The notes beneath the pieces were generated by a model. The model was not told where the DNA came from and made no database searches. It saw only the letters and a list, made by a program, of their open reading frames with translations. Shown here piece after piece: positions 25,229-37,220 of a DNA stretch of 64,000 bases (position 1 is the stretch's first letter; each line of letters begins with the position of its first letter). Source of the DNA: Anseranas semipalmata (taxonomy: Eukaryota > Chordata > Aves > Anseriformes > Anseranatidae); assembly GCA_013399115.1 (NCBI GenBank), contig VXAA01004206.1, positions 184,442 to 248,441 of the forward strand. Direction: 5' to 3'. Made by a program: the position numbers and the translations under genes.

Positions 25229-28200
25229 TACCTTGCTTAGAAGTACTTAAGTGCCAAAGCAAACTTTTGGAAAAAAAGTTGTGTCAGGGAGAAGACCAGT
25301 CAAAAATGCTAACAAACAGTAACATCTGTAGATATACTGTACAGCTGTTCCTAGGTCACCTGTTGCCCTAGAAAGGCCTCTCTTTACATTCCTGTCACAT
25401 TCAAAGTAAAAGCAGAGCCACAGCAAATGTCAGGAAGCAAACTGAGTAACTTGACAAAGGGGTGAACAGTTTTGAATGTTACCTCCAGATAAAATGTTAA
25501 GAAAGGTTTCTTTTTCTCCTCCCAGAGTTTTAAAAGATCTGCGCTGAACCTCCTGTAATTTGGGAGGAAATTAAGGCTACATTTTCCCTTCTCTTCACCC
25601 AGATTAGCTGTGTCTGATATTGGCTTATGTCAAAAAAAATCTCTTAAGAAAGAGCCAGCACAGCGCTGATAGGCAGATTACAACAAACAAAGCTGTGACA
25701 GCTTCGTACCTGCTGCACCAAAACTGGCTGCAAAACCTCAGCATGAAATTATTTTATAATGATTTTCTCTTTCAAAATTGAGGAAGTTACATAAATGAGC
25801 AGATGACACCAAAGAAGAAAAAGTACTTTTGTCTTACAGCACAAGGCAACTTGTTTGGATTTCCCTTTCTGCCCAACACAGCAAAACAAAAAGGACTTTC
25901 TGGAAATAAAATAAGGAACAGTCCAGCACGGGAACGGGCAAGAGAGCAAGCAGGCCTCTCGGCACCTGCTCGCTTCCTCTGGAATGCAGCAACAACACCT
26001 AGTCGTGCACCCCACGTACGAGCCCTGCCCACGCGGGTGGGAAGAGCGCATTGAGAGTCCCCACGGCCAGGGTGCTCCGCCACTTTGTCTTTGCTCAACT
26101 TTCTCTCAGCAGAACATGGAAAAGCAGAAGTGAATGAACTCCATCTACCAAGCTCCAAGCAACCGCTGTAATATACAATGAGAAACAGGCATGGCACGAA
26201 AGCAGGCATAAGTGGTTAGCAGTGCACACTCGTCAGAAATAAATGAAGTGAAGGGCACAGCTTCACCGTGTGGTTGAAAGACATTTCAGTAATATCTGCT
26301 GATATTTATTTCTACATATGACTACCTGTTTATACAGTGACCCCACTGAGTCACTGCCATACGCGCTGATACGTAACAGTGTACAACAGATGATAGTCTT
26401 GAAATATTAATTTTAAGATCCTATAATAGCAATGGCTCATAGATCAAAAATGCTGAGCTTTATCAGGTATTCAGGTGATAAAACGCACTTCCTTGTCTGG
26501 CTTATAATGCATCTTTGGAACTTCTCACACAGACATACACCATACTTTTTATGCATGTGTGTCTATGCTCGCAAGCACACTCACACTTTGTATATAAGAA
26601 AGATGTCAAGGAAAAAGATTAAAGGATTCTAAAATTAGAGAAGGCCATTAGCTCATTTAGCTGTCTGTAATTTGGTAAACACAATTTTATCCATTTTATG
26701 TCCCATACTAGCCAGTTTTATCTTTTGTACGGCTCAATAATCACATTTTTCTACAGCATGTCTTCAGCTGTGGCAGTCACTTGTAATTTACAGCTTTAAA
26801 AAAAAAAAAAGAGAGAGAGATTGAAATTCTGCTGCTGGTTTATTCTACCATATTATAAGTTAAAAAAAAAAACTCGGAAAAATGATGCTTCAGTTAAACT
26901 GCATAGCACCAAGGAGTGCCATAATTGCCTACAAACATTTTTATTAAAATAAAAATACTAAAAAGTAAGACCTACCTAGAACAATCTCCTTTTATCAAAT
27001 GGATTTAATGACAGACCATGATCTATTTGACAGCATTCAAAAACAGTTATTCTAAAAAATACATGCTGTCATATTTAATAATGTCCACTTTCTCATGAAC
27101 CAGAACCCTTTCCAAAGTTTTAAGAACAGTATCTACTAAAAAGTTTTGAATCTCACCCTAGTCTCATCCTTATCTTACCAACTCCCTAAAATGGCTATGA
27201 ACAGCCAACTTGAAGCACCGTATTGGGTGAAACTTTTTTCCAGACCAAACGACATCTAACTCATTTTTCAGCATCATCCTTTAAAACAATGCAAAGCTTC
27301 ACCATCCCAATGGCTTCCAGTATTTTAAACAGCTATAAAGTTTAGATATCCTTTCTCCAAAAAGTATGAGCAGAACAACAAAGCATCCAAGGAGAATCCA
27401 ACATGGTAATTAGTTCAGCTGCTTAATTTATGCTGAAAGCAGTTAACTCGTTCTATACTTCATTGTAGGTGAGAGTTACAGACTTGCAGTTTCTTGTAAT
27501 TGTGGGGCAAAGTCATTATTTGACATGAGAACAGCTCTGCTCAATCCAGTTATTTTTCAGCTCCTTGTTCAAGTACAGTTTTTCTCCCTATGCATTTCAG
27601 GGATTTTCCCAAATCCCAGAAGCTCCTCTGCACTGGCTTCTGCAGACTGCACATATGCTGTGGACCTCAAGCAGCAACACTTGCCATTGCACTCAAACTC
27701 CCATTTCCAAGAAGTTAATGACAGATTAGTGAAACAGAAGGCAGGCAGGCAGGCAGCCTGGGAGGAAATTACGGTGTGTGACCCCACTCCAAAATCACTG
27801 GGGAGCAGATGTCAGCCCTGGTTGTGCGACGTCTGCAGTTCCCTTCTCAGTGTGCCATGGCACCTTTCTAATGCTACCCTCCATCAAGGGGAAAAACATG
27901 CGTGGCTCCTCCCTGCCGGCAGAAATAAGGGAAATCCAAGAGCCATGTACTGAACACTTGAGCTCAATTTCGTATTTGTCAAGTTCCCCAAAAAATAATA
28001 ATAATAAAAAAACTCTGCTAAGGGAACAAACACAGAAAACATATTCTGACTACAGTGTGTGAAAATTCCACCCACTGTGCCCCATGTGGCCATTTTAGAC
28101 TTCACCTGTTTTAAATTTGACCATTTCCCAGTTTTCTTCACCCACCCTCACCTGCTACTCCAACCTGTGGTCACTGCTGGAGAGCTTCAAAATTAACAGA

Positions 28201-31200
28201 AAGCTACAACACAGAGCTTCTGCTACTTGTGAAATTATTGGATAACTACGTAGCGCACATCAAAAAGACTGATTAGCTTAACAATTCACATATTTCTTTC
28301 TGTTTCTTTCTCTGATCACCAGTAGAAAAATCACTGATACTCCAAAAACAGGGGTTACAACAGGAGCAAACCTCAGCCTCTCAACTGCACAATCAGGTAG
28401 CAGCCATCCTACCTTTCTCCACAGCAACATCACCTAGTGTTAGAGGTGATGCTAGCAGACTGATGTTGACAGCTCCCATTATTGCATTAAAATTGTTGTG
28501 ATACTCAATCCACTCCTGATCAGCTGACATTAAATTAGACAAGAATCTCTGGTTAAACAGTAAAAAAGTAACAAGCAAAACATGAACCCCAAGCTAAGGA
28601 ACACCCACCAACCCACCCTCAACACAGCATAAAGTGAATAAAGAGGTAAACTGCATTGTGTAAATACAGTTTGCTTTCCTTATAAGCCAGTCTTGCAATT
28701 CAGGGGGTGATTTCTGTTTACTTGCTGTTGGAATTACTGGAAAAGAATAGCAAATATGTTGCAGTAAATGTACTAATTCAACCAAAACAGTATCAGTAAA
28801 CAATCAGCCTTCAACAGCATCCTGTCAGGACTACATAAATTAGACTCAGTTCAGCTTTTTTTCCTGCACACAGAGAGATTAATCCATGTCAAAGACAAAG
28901 ATTTTACTTTCCTAATGCAATACCTTCCTGCCTAGACTGTGAAAAAGCAAACATTTAAAGGTCATTTGCATCAGAGATTTCAAATTTTAAATTAAAAAAA
29001 AAAAAAAGGAAAGTATATTTCAGCATTATATCTGAATTGGGAATGAGCGTGTCAAATTTTATTGAGATGGCTTAATGGGTTCAAACAATAAAATACAAAC
29101 TCCTGAAAAACTGATTTGCTAAGAATATCAACATTGCTTTCAACAGCAGCAGCAAGACAATACAGAAAAATATCTCCTGTCTAAATGCTACACCAAGTGT
29201 ATAAATCATCTTTACTCTTATAATCTATGATAAACATGAGATAATTTTTCCTTTTCATAAATTTTAGTGCTCAGTAACAAAAAAGTTTAGTGACAAATTG
29301 CATAGATTTAATGAATTACATGTTGACAGTTTTCTGCTTTGCCGCTTTCTTTGCTTTCGATTTCTTTCTTCATGCGCAAACAAAAAAAAAAAAGATGTAT
29401 TCCACTGCCTGATGTTTTGGAAAAGTAAGGAACAATGAACTTCCATATCCTCCTGTGTTATGTTCTTCTTACACTGAACACCCTAAAATACAGCAACAAA
29501 AATATCTGAGTGCTTAGTGACATTATGCTGCTTGATAATCTAATCGTCAATCCATTCCATCTTCTGGTGCACTAGGACCAGCATTTCCATTAAGAAGACA
29601 GTCTTGCTCCGGACTAGCCTGAACAATGAATCAGTCCCTGTGCAAAGAATCAGGGGGTACATTCTCATTAACTTTTCATCGTAATAAGGGATATAATGAT
29701 TGTCTCCTGGCCAAACAAGAACTATGGGTGTTATATAACCTAACTCTTCTGGATAGGAGATGCATTAAGGATGAGCGAGGAAATTTGTCTACTGACAAGA
29801 ACATCGCAAGGTTGCCTAGTACATTGATGGAAAACATCTAAGTTGCATATTTGTTTTATTCTGATAAAAAGAATAAAGTGGTCAAGAGCAGCAGCACAGA
29901 ATGACAGAGCACGTCTCCTCTGAGAAATGTAACTATGGAAGTACACCAGCTCTTTGCTGCATGGGTCCTAAGCTAAGAAAAAGTCTAAGACCTTCCTCTC
30001 ACACCACCCCAAAGCACCAGAAGTAAATAAAAAGGCAAACTGCAAACTTCCCTACATATACTGGCTTCTCGGAGAAGATCAAAGCAAATTCAAGGTCTTA
30101 TTCTGACCATTAGTCACGGTCCAACATATCTTGAAGATCACATAAAGGAAATACAGACATTTTAATCCCTCAGCCAGTCATTTGGGTAACAGCCCAGTAC
30201 AGGGAGATGTCTCTACTGCCAGGATGCTATTGTACAGGGTACATCAAAGCAGAACCATCTGATATCAGAGGAGGGAAAGATTACAAGGGCACTCAGGGAT
30301 GCGTACAGCAGTGGACTCAGTTTGGTCTTGACAGACATTTTTGAGGCTGGCTCTACACCAGCTTTACCATCCGAGATAGGGGAAAGCAAGGATAACCTTC
30401 AAATATTCAGTATTAACCCACTTCAGGATGTCCCATGCCTAAAGCACATAACAATGAGAGTGGTAGCACAACCAACCTAAAATAAACATATTAACTGCCT
30501 CAGTGATGCTAGCTTCTGGGCCGGCAACCCAGACTTTCAGGCTACCATGACGAACTTTTCCTTGCTCTCAAAAACACATGCATAAGAAGAATTTTGAGAA
30601 GGTTCATTAAGCCATTCTAATTAAGTAAATAATTTAGTTTAATATGCTTTTGAATTGCATTTTTTATATTAGTTCAAAGCCTGGTTTTAGGGGATCCTTC
30701 CTGGAAAAGACAGTATTTTTAAGTTATTTATTATGCATCACAGACCCAACTCTGCAAATCTGACTGGTTTTATTTTTAAAAACTCAGAGCTTAAATCTGC
30801 AAAGGGTCAAATACCCCCCTAACTTCACATTTTATGAAGGCTGAACAAGTTCACAGCTAAGATGGGGAAAAAAAGAAAAAGAGGCACATACCACATAGCA
30901 TTTTGCATTTTCAGGTCAGTGTCTCAGCCTACAATGCAAGTTGTTATTTGCACATCACAAAAGGACTTCATGCTAATTTATGGAGCTGAAGCTTGCACTC
31001 AACTCCTAAAGCAGAATAAAGATTTTAGTGCTTAGGCTCTCTTGTCTTGTTCTCAATAAAATTCAAGGTATATGTAACAGGAGCAACAGTCACCCTTTCT
31101 TGTGTTTACCTTTGCATTAACACACTTATCTACGCTCTTTACTCTGAAATTAAACTTCTTCTGTTTTCAGTGTGTTAACATAGCAAAATGCAGCACTGAT

Positions 31201-31253
31201 TTCTAGAGGTATGAAATACATGCATGTACCATGGTAATATCACATGCATATAT
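25229..31253. other. Unique intronic stretch
   Basis: Mostly AT-rich and exon-free. It includes the CpG-rich patch at 25.9-26.1 kb (listed separately), a short (GA)n after poly-A at about 26799-26820, a small (GGCA)n at about 27741-27757 and several A-runs. The open frame at 27525-27953 has no recognised domain and is treated as chance. Confidence 0.65.
25925..26090. promoter_or_regulatory. Small CpG-rich patch
   Basis: About 12 CpG in 165 bp, including CCACGTACGAG and CCCACGCGGGTGGG, in otherwise CpG-poor intron. It is too short for a classical CpG island. It could be an enhancer, an alternative first exon or an old GC-rich insertion. No splice donor of note was seen. Confidence 0.25.
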
Positions 31254-31440
31254 ATAGAATCACAGAATCACGGAATATCCTGAGTTGGAAGGAACAAGGA
31301 TCATTGAGTCCAACTCCTGGATCCACACAGGACCACCCAAAAATCAACCCATACATCTGACAGCATTATCCAAATGCTTCTTCAACTCCGTCAGGCTTGG
31401 TGCCATGACCACTTCCCTGGGGAGCCTGTTCCAGTGCATA
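31254..31440 (-). mobile_element. CR1 LINE 3' tail fragment
   Basis: The inverted CR1 end starts with ATAGAATCACAGAATCACGG, then GAGTTGGAAGGAACAAGG and GAGTCCAACTCCTGGATCC. It runs on through CATCTGACAGCATTATCC and CTGGGGAGCCTGTTCCAGTG, after which similarity stops. It is the same subfamily type as the copy at 11427-11612, both carrying the ACATCTGACAGCATTATCC-type block. It lies sense to FRMD3. Confidence 0.92.
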
Positions 31441-34084
31441 TCATGTGTTCTCAGGAAAAAGCATAAGGAGAACCAGCCACAGGTTTGCAGAGGAAAAGAT
31501 GCAGTCCCAGGGTGTGCCTTCCTCTTCCAAATTACCCTGTCTACTTGTATGTCCTCAGTGCAGAGCAGGGAAAACCAGAAACACTGGCAACATTCATAAG
31601 ACTCAGCAATAGCCCAGAGGCATCCACTTGAAAGAGTGCAAATACACACAGCTTTTTACCAGTGGTTACAAGGAGCGTTGCACTGCATGAGTCTGAAGGT
31701 GCAGCATTCATAGGATCCTAAGATACATACGGGAACTACCAAGGATGAAACATCTGACTCAGGATGGCTGGATCCTTTCAACTGACTTGCAGCAGGAGCT
31801 TTTGAAAAGCTCACTATATTCCCAAAGGAAAGCCAGAAAAACGACGTTTGTCTCCGGTTATCAATTGGTACGGTCATGGGAAACTACATCAAGAGCGTTG
31901 TTCAATGAAAGGTATGAACTTGCACTAGCAGAACAAGAGGAATGGTGTCTTCAAGGCAAATGGATTTCTCAGTATGAATGAATTATGTAATGAAACAGAA
32001 AACTGTGGCCTCAGCTCTTTGCTCTCCCTTCACGTTAACCAAAGACATCTGTGCATTAATTTCTTCAATTATGATTAAGTTTAAAGTTTTCTGGAGATGA
32101 AAAAGCTAATTAATTAGTTCTGCTTTTACGCTCATTAGTTCAAAAGTAAGCTTGACCAGTAAGTTGCATAAATCTTAAATATTTTAAAAGTTGCGGGGCT
32201 TGACATTTTCATTGAAATTCCCTTAGAAACTGAGTAACGCAACTGATCTCTGTTTTGTACGATCCTTATGGTCTTTAATCGTTCTTTCCAGGAAATGCCA
32301 GGCTTTCCCCTTTATGTTATAGCTTACCTAATGCTTCAAAGGTGCTTCAAATGAAAAAGTGCACATCCTAAATCAACTCAGCCTACTACTGGTATTGATT
32401 TTCTGTATTAAAAAAATTAAAAAGAGAAAAAAGCTCTTTGCAGTTAGCAGTTTAATAAATTTAATATATCACTGAGGGTTTATTGAACAATTGTTACCTA
32501 CAGCTGAAAAATAAGTAATTTAGATAAAATAATGGAATCAGAAAATGCAGCACTTAGTGTCACCTTTTCATCTTATATATAAAGATGAAGCAAATGGGTC
32601 TTGCACATATGATTAATGACGTAAATGAGGGAATGAAATGTTTTCCCAGTTCAAAGCAGCATTCTGGCCACTACTGTAGCCATGCCTTCCATACGTTACC
32701 TCTAATGGTAGAGTAATGGGAATTGTCCTGTGGCTTCACACATTTCAGTGATCCACCTACCACTGAGATTCTTCTTCAGTTCTCCTCTGGGTGTCATTGC
32801 ACAAATAGCTGATGTGGAACAACATATGCTCTACGGCTCATGGCACTTAGACCTTGCTCTGACCTCAAGAGCGGATCCCCATTTCTTTCATTGAGGATTT
32901 GGCACTTGTAAATAACTTTAGAAACAAAGCAAGAAAAAAATGGTTCTTGATATGAAAAAGATGCCAGCAAAATTAAAAATAGAACAAAACACCAAGCAAA
33001 CAAAAAACTGCACTAGCCTACAGTGAAGACTAGCATCTGACTTGGACCATGATCTACTTTAAAAGATCTCTTTATAGCAGAAGTGATCACTATGCAGAGG
33101 CAGGAGTGAGCCCGCTACTAATATCAAGCACATTCTTCTTACATTCACTGAACCAAAACAGATTTTCTTCCCTAAGGTATTCCTGCTGCTGTTTTAGGTA
33201 AAAGTTGTAATGGACAGCACTGCTGCCAGCATGGCCCCTTTCCACGTTTTCATGCTCTGTTGTTACTCAGGCACTGAACAGTGATAATTTGACAGCACTT
33301 ACACTTGCAAAAACACTCAGAAATCTAATTACAATATATATTTACAAGAGCTGATGGGAAATTCTTGCTTCTTTCTTATGTACTGACAGTTCTGATCATT
33401 TTTTATAGACCACATCCGTACCGAGAGGAAACTCTCACTGAAAAATTTGTAAAAAGGTCTAAAGAATATGATGCCAAACTACATGTGCAAAATTTTTAAA
33501 TTCAAAACAGTCATGATTAACTCACATTGATCTCTCATTGAAAGTGAATATAAAAAAGCAAAATGCATTATCAGGGGCACTAGAAAGGAAATTCACTGTG
33601 ACTGTTCACTTAAATCACCCAGTTGTCACAGTGGTCAAACTTTTCATTGCATTGCTATTACTTACCTTCTCAAAGAAAAGGCAATTTTCTTTCTCAGATA
33701 AAGATGCAATTTTCTTTAGAACAACAAAATATACTTCCTTCCGGATTAAACTTTTATCTCTCCTTTTCCATGCACATCCAGCGAAGGGTTAAATTAAGCC
33801 TAGCATTCAGTTCAGTGCACACCTCTTGGTCCTGAAGTTCTGAAATTGCCTTGGGGAGTTGGCTGAAGCCAACAGGAGATGCTACTGGCTTCAGAAGAGC
33901 TCTACGAAGTATAAATATCCATCCCTGTAGAATTTGCTTGGGAATCACGCAAACAATAAGCTCTCCAGTGATCACCAGTTCCAAATAAAGAATTTGACCT
34001 TCTCTATGTAATACTCTAGAAGCACACCGAATATTTATGATTCCTCAAAGTATTCTGCCCAACTGCATTTGAAGTCTGTTTGAA
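31441..34084. other. Unique intronic stretch
   Basis: AT-rich sequence with no exon or repeat that I can support. The open frame at 31285-31599 starts inside the adjacent CR1 tail and has no meaning. Confidence 0.6.
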
Positions 34085-34875
34085 ATTATTTCAGTAAGAA
34101 ATGGATTGGATCAAAAAAGATAACCATTAGTTTAAAAACATTAATCCTTGTTGTATCACTACACTCCCTGACAGATTCCCTCTCCAGATTTCTTATAGGC
34201 TCCCCTTAAGCACCGGAAGGCCACTATAAGGTCTCCCCGGAGCCTTCTCTTCTCCAGGCTTAACAACCCCAACTCCCTCAGCCTGCCTACACAGGAGAGG
34301 TGCTCCAGCCCTCTAGTCATCCTTGTGGCCTTCCTCTGGACTCACTCTAATCGGTCCATGTCCCTGTTACACTGGCGGCCCCAGACTTGAATGCAGTACT
34401 CCAGGTGGGGTCTCACAAGAGCAGAATAGAGGGGGAGAATCACCTCCTTCAACCTGCTGCCACGCTTCTTTTGATGCAGCCCAGGATACAGTTGGCTTTC
34501 TGGGCCGCATGTGCACATTGCCGGCTGACGTTGAGCTTCTCATCAACCAGCACCCCCAGGTCCTTCTCCTCAGAGCTGCTCTCAATCCGTTCTCCACCCA
34601 GCCTGTATCTGTGTACCCCAACCCAGGTCCAGAACCTTGCACTTGGCCTCGTTGAACTTCATGAGGTTCACACAGGCCCACCTCTCAAGCCTGTCCAGGT
34701 CTCTCTGGATAGCATCCCTTCCCTCCAGTGTGTCGACCACACCGCACAGCTTGGGGTCATCGGCAAACTTGCTGAGGGTGCATTCAATCCCACTGTCCAT
34801 GTCACCAACAAAGATGTTAAACAGCGCTGGTCCCAAGACCAACCTCTGAGGAACACCACTCGTCACTGATCTCCA
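34085..34875 (-). mobile_element. CR1 LINE fragment with RT FADD box, lacking its 3' terminus
   Basis: On the minus strand this covers CR1 reverse-transcriptase sequence. It starts near 34875, passes through [20 protein letters not shown] and ADDPKL, which is the catalytic FADD motif, then [21 protein letters not shown] and the C-terminal [14 protein letters not shown] block. It fades near 34085 in the region matching TAGTGATACAACAAGG and TTTTTAAACTAATGG. The diagnostic CR1 tail (GGTTGGACT, ATTCTATG repeats) is absent. Normal CR1 insertions are 5'-truncated but keep their 3' end, so the loss here must be a later deletion or rearrangement. Frameshifts are present, and it encodes nothing functional. 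Confidence 0.88.
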
Positions 34876-35574
34876 CTTGAAGCACGACCAAAGCTGAATA
34901 AAAAATGGGTTCTGACAACCAGAAAAGCAGCAAGATGAAGAAATCAGAGGGAGAGAAGGAGAAAGAATAAATATTCTCCCTCCTACTCCACATTTCTCCT
35001 TTAACAAGCACAGAAGTGGTAAAGGGCAACCTAAAGGAGGCCTACGACAACATGCTTCTGCATTTCAGGCTCTCATCCCAGGTACCGGTGGAGCCTAGCC
35101 CAGGAACAGGATGAAAGTCAGCTCACTACAGCAAGCCTGGAGCTAATCTACCACCTCTGTCCCTATATACTGTGGTGGAGGTGGATAGGCAAGCAGTAGA
35201 AAAGCACTGTATTGAGAGCTGGGCAGGGGCAGTTGGCTAGAATGAACATCAAAAATGTGCTTCCGCAGTACAAAATAAATGGATAAAATAAATAAGTAAA
35301 CCATCTTCTGCCTAGGATTTCAAGCAGTCACCTACTGCGTACTCCATGGCCATCCAGCATTGTTCTGGAATAGCATGGATCATTGCCATCTGGGGTCTCC
35401 TGTTACAAAAATGCAGGCTCCTGCCTCAAGAGATAACAAAGCCATCTTTACCTGAAAGCAAACCACATCCATTTCTGTACATCAACTGTTACATGCATAG
35501 ATGCATACACACACACTCATACACAATTTAGTTTAGTTTTATTTATGGAGCTAGAACGATATCTGCTACCAAGT

Positions 35575-35710
35575 CAAGGCCAGGCTGGATGTGGCGCTGG
35601 GCAGCCTGCTCTAGTGGTTGGCAACCCTGCCCAGAGCAGGGGGGGGTGAAACTAGATGATCTTTAAGGTCCTTTTCAACCCAGGCCATTCTATGATTCTA
35701 TGATTCTATG
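35575..35710 (+). mobile_element. CR1 LINE 3' tail, plus orientation
   Basis: The last about 135 bp of a CR1: CCAGGCTGGATGTGGCGCTG, GGGCAGCCTGCTCTAGTGG, AACTAGATGATCTTTAAGGT, CCTTTTCAACCCAGGCC, then the tail TTCTATGATTCTATGATTC. It is antisense to FRMD3 transcription. The tail sequence resembles the older CR1 type with TTCAACCCAGGCCATTC, so it is a different subfamily from the copy at 53087-53562. Confidence 0.92.
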
Positions 35711-36351
35711 AAGTTCCTTACCACTCTCTTCCTTTTTGCTGTAGTTAAGGCATAAGGGCTACAACAAGACTACCCGTTAGCTGACTTCCTCACCTTATTT
35801 TCAATCTTTTTGTGAAGTATAACATTGTCTTCTGAAAATACCTACAAAAACTAGGTTCACAAACAGTCAGCATTTCAAAATATTCAGACTATTAAAACAT
35901 CTAAAAAGCCCATAAAACATCAGTTGAAACTTAAATTTTCATTACTTCCTCTGAAGTAATTTTCTTTTACTGTCTAAAAGAAAGGCTACAGGCTTCTAGA
36001 AACTCAGCCTTGTGTAACATTATGGGCACGTAAACAAATATTTCACACAACAAGAAGGGAAGACCACCACGTTGACTTGTCTGTCTCTTGGGTACACATG
36101 TAATTCTTTTCCAGTCGACCTGTCTCTACATCAGGCTTTTTAGCCTTGTGGTAAGCGGTGAATCAATGGCAATACTACAGTACAGAATATGATCAAAATG
36201 CCATCATGGATTAGTGTGCTCTGGGCCAGTTTTCAAAAAAAAAAAAACTGCAGTCACCATGGGAATGGAGTGAAAGCCTAAAGCAACAGAAAATGAAAGG
36301 GAAAAAGGCCACAGTGCCTGCTCCCTTAAGGAAATAAGATAAACAAGAGGA

Positions 36352-36380
36352 GAGGGGAGGGGAGGGGAGGGGAGGGGAGG
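36352..36380 (+). repeat. (GGGGA)n repeat with G-quadruplex potential
   Basis: Five GGGG runs at 36354, 36359, 36364, 36369 and 36374, each separated by a single A. Four G-runs with 1-nt loops match the strict G4 pattern. The G strand is the template strand for FRMD3, so the nascent RNA carries the C-rich complement. Confidence 0.93.
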
Positions 36381-37119
36381 AAGAATTAAACACCCTTCTG
36401 ATTCTTCAAAGACACTCAAAGGTTCACTGGTCTGGAGCATTCCTCCCTCCACACATTCCCTCCTCCTCTTATTTGTAGATTCACCACACTAAGCTTTTCT
36501 GTCTAGAGAGATTGTTTATTATTTTCTGGAACAAAAAATAAAAATAAAAATGGTTTTAAAATCTTCATACTTAAAAACCATGCACTAGATTCCCATCAAT
36601 CTGTCCTGAAGCTCACAAATTTACACGTAAGGAGGTGAGGTCATGCTGATGATAGAATATGTCTCTAATAAAAAACATAACTACAGACAAAACATGCAGG
36701 AAAACAGGTTTGCCTTCTTTAAAAGTAATTACTTAATAAATGGAGATATAAAATGAATGGACATGTACTAGAAGATTGAATGTGAGAAGAGTCAAGGGCT
36801 GAAATAGTTCTTATACACACCATTGAAAATCCACTTCTTAAACATTAAAGTAGTTTCCTCGGAGATGAAGAGGCTGTGCTTTCAGATTCAGCAGACAGAG
36901 AACTGTGAAATTCCTAGGTAAAAGCAACCAGTATGACAGCATCCCTTTGAAGGATCTGTATGGGTAAAAGCTGCAGAAGCCCAGTTAACCAAGGTCTCCA
37001 TTCCTTTAACAAATTGGCCATTTATCATAACATTGCAAAAATGTATGCAGAAAGTTTTGTAGTCCCTCACTTTAGAGCATAATAGAAGGCCCCATCATTA
37101 TCATGTAACATTTTTCAAA

Positions 37120-37220
37120 CTAATGGATTCATCATTCTCATGGCATCTTTGTGATGGAAATTAGCACCATGCTTCTTATTTCAGCCAGGAAACCGAGACA
37201 CTTTGAGGCTGGTTTTGGAA
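37120..37220 (+). repeat. Possible MIR-like SINE fossil
   Basis: The order TTCATCATTCTCATGGCATC, CTTATTTCAGCCAGGAAACC and GAGACACTTTGAGGC resembles the MIR core (TCATTTAATCCTCACAAC, then CCATTTTACAGATGAGGAAACTGAGGC). It is weaker than the copy at 13260-13412. Confidence 0.35.

Noticed and set aside
24883..25371. 162-codon Lys/Glu/Arg-rich frame and its 165-codon Phe/Ser-rich antisense partner
   Set aside because: Both are direct translations of the polypurine tract, where stop codons are scarce by composition.
27525..27953. 142-codon open frame
   Set aside because: No family resemblance, no supporting splice or promoter pattern, and it overlaps unrelated open frames on both strands.
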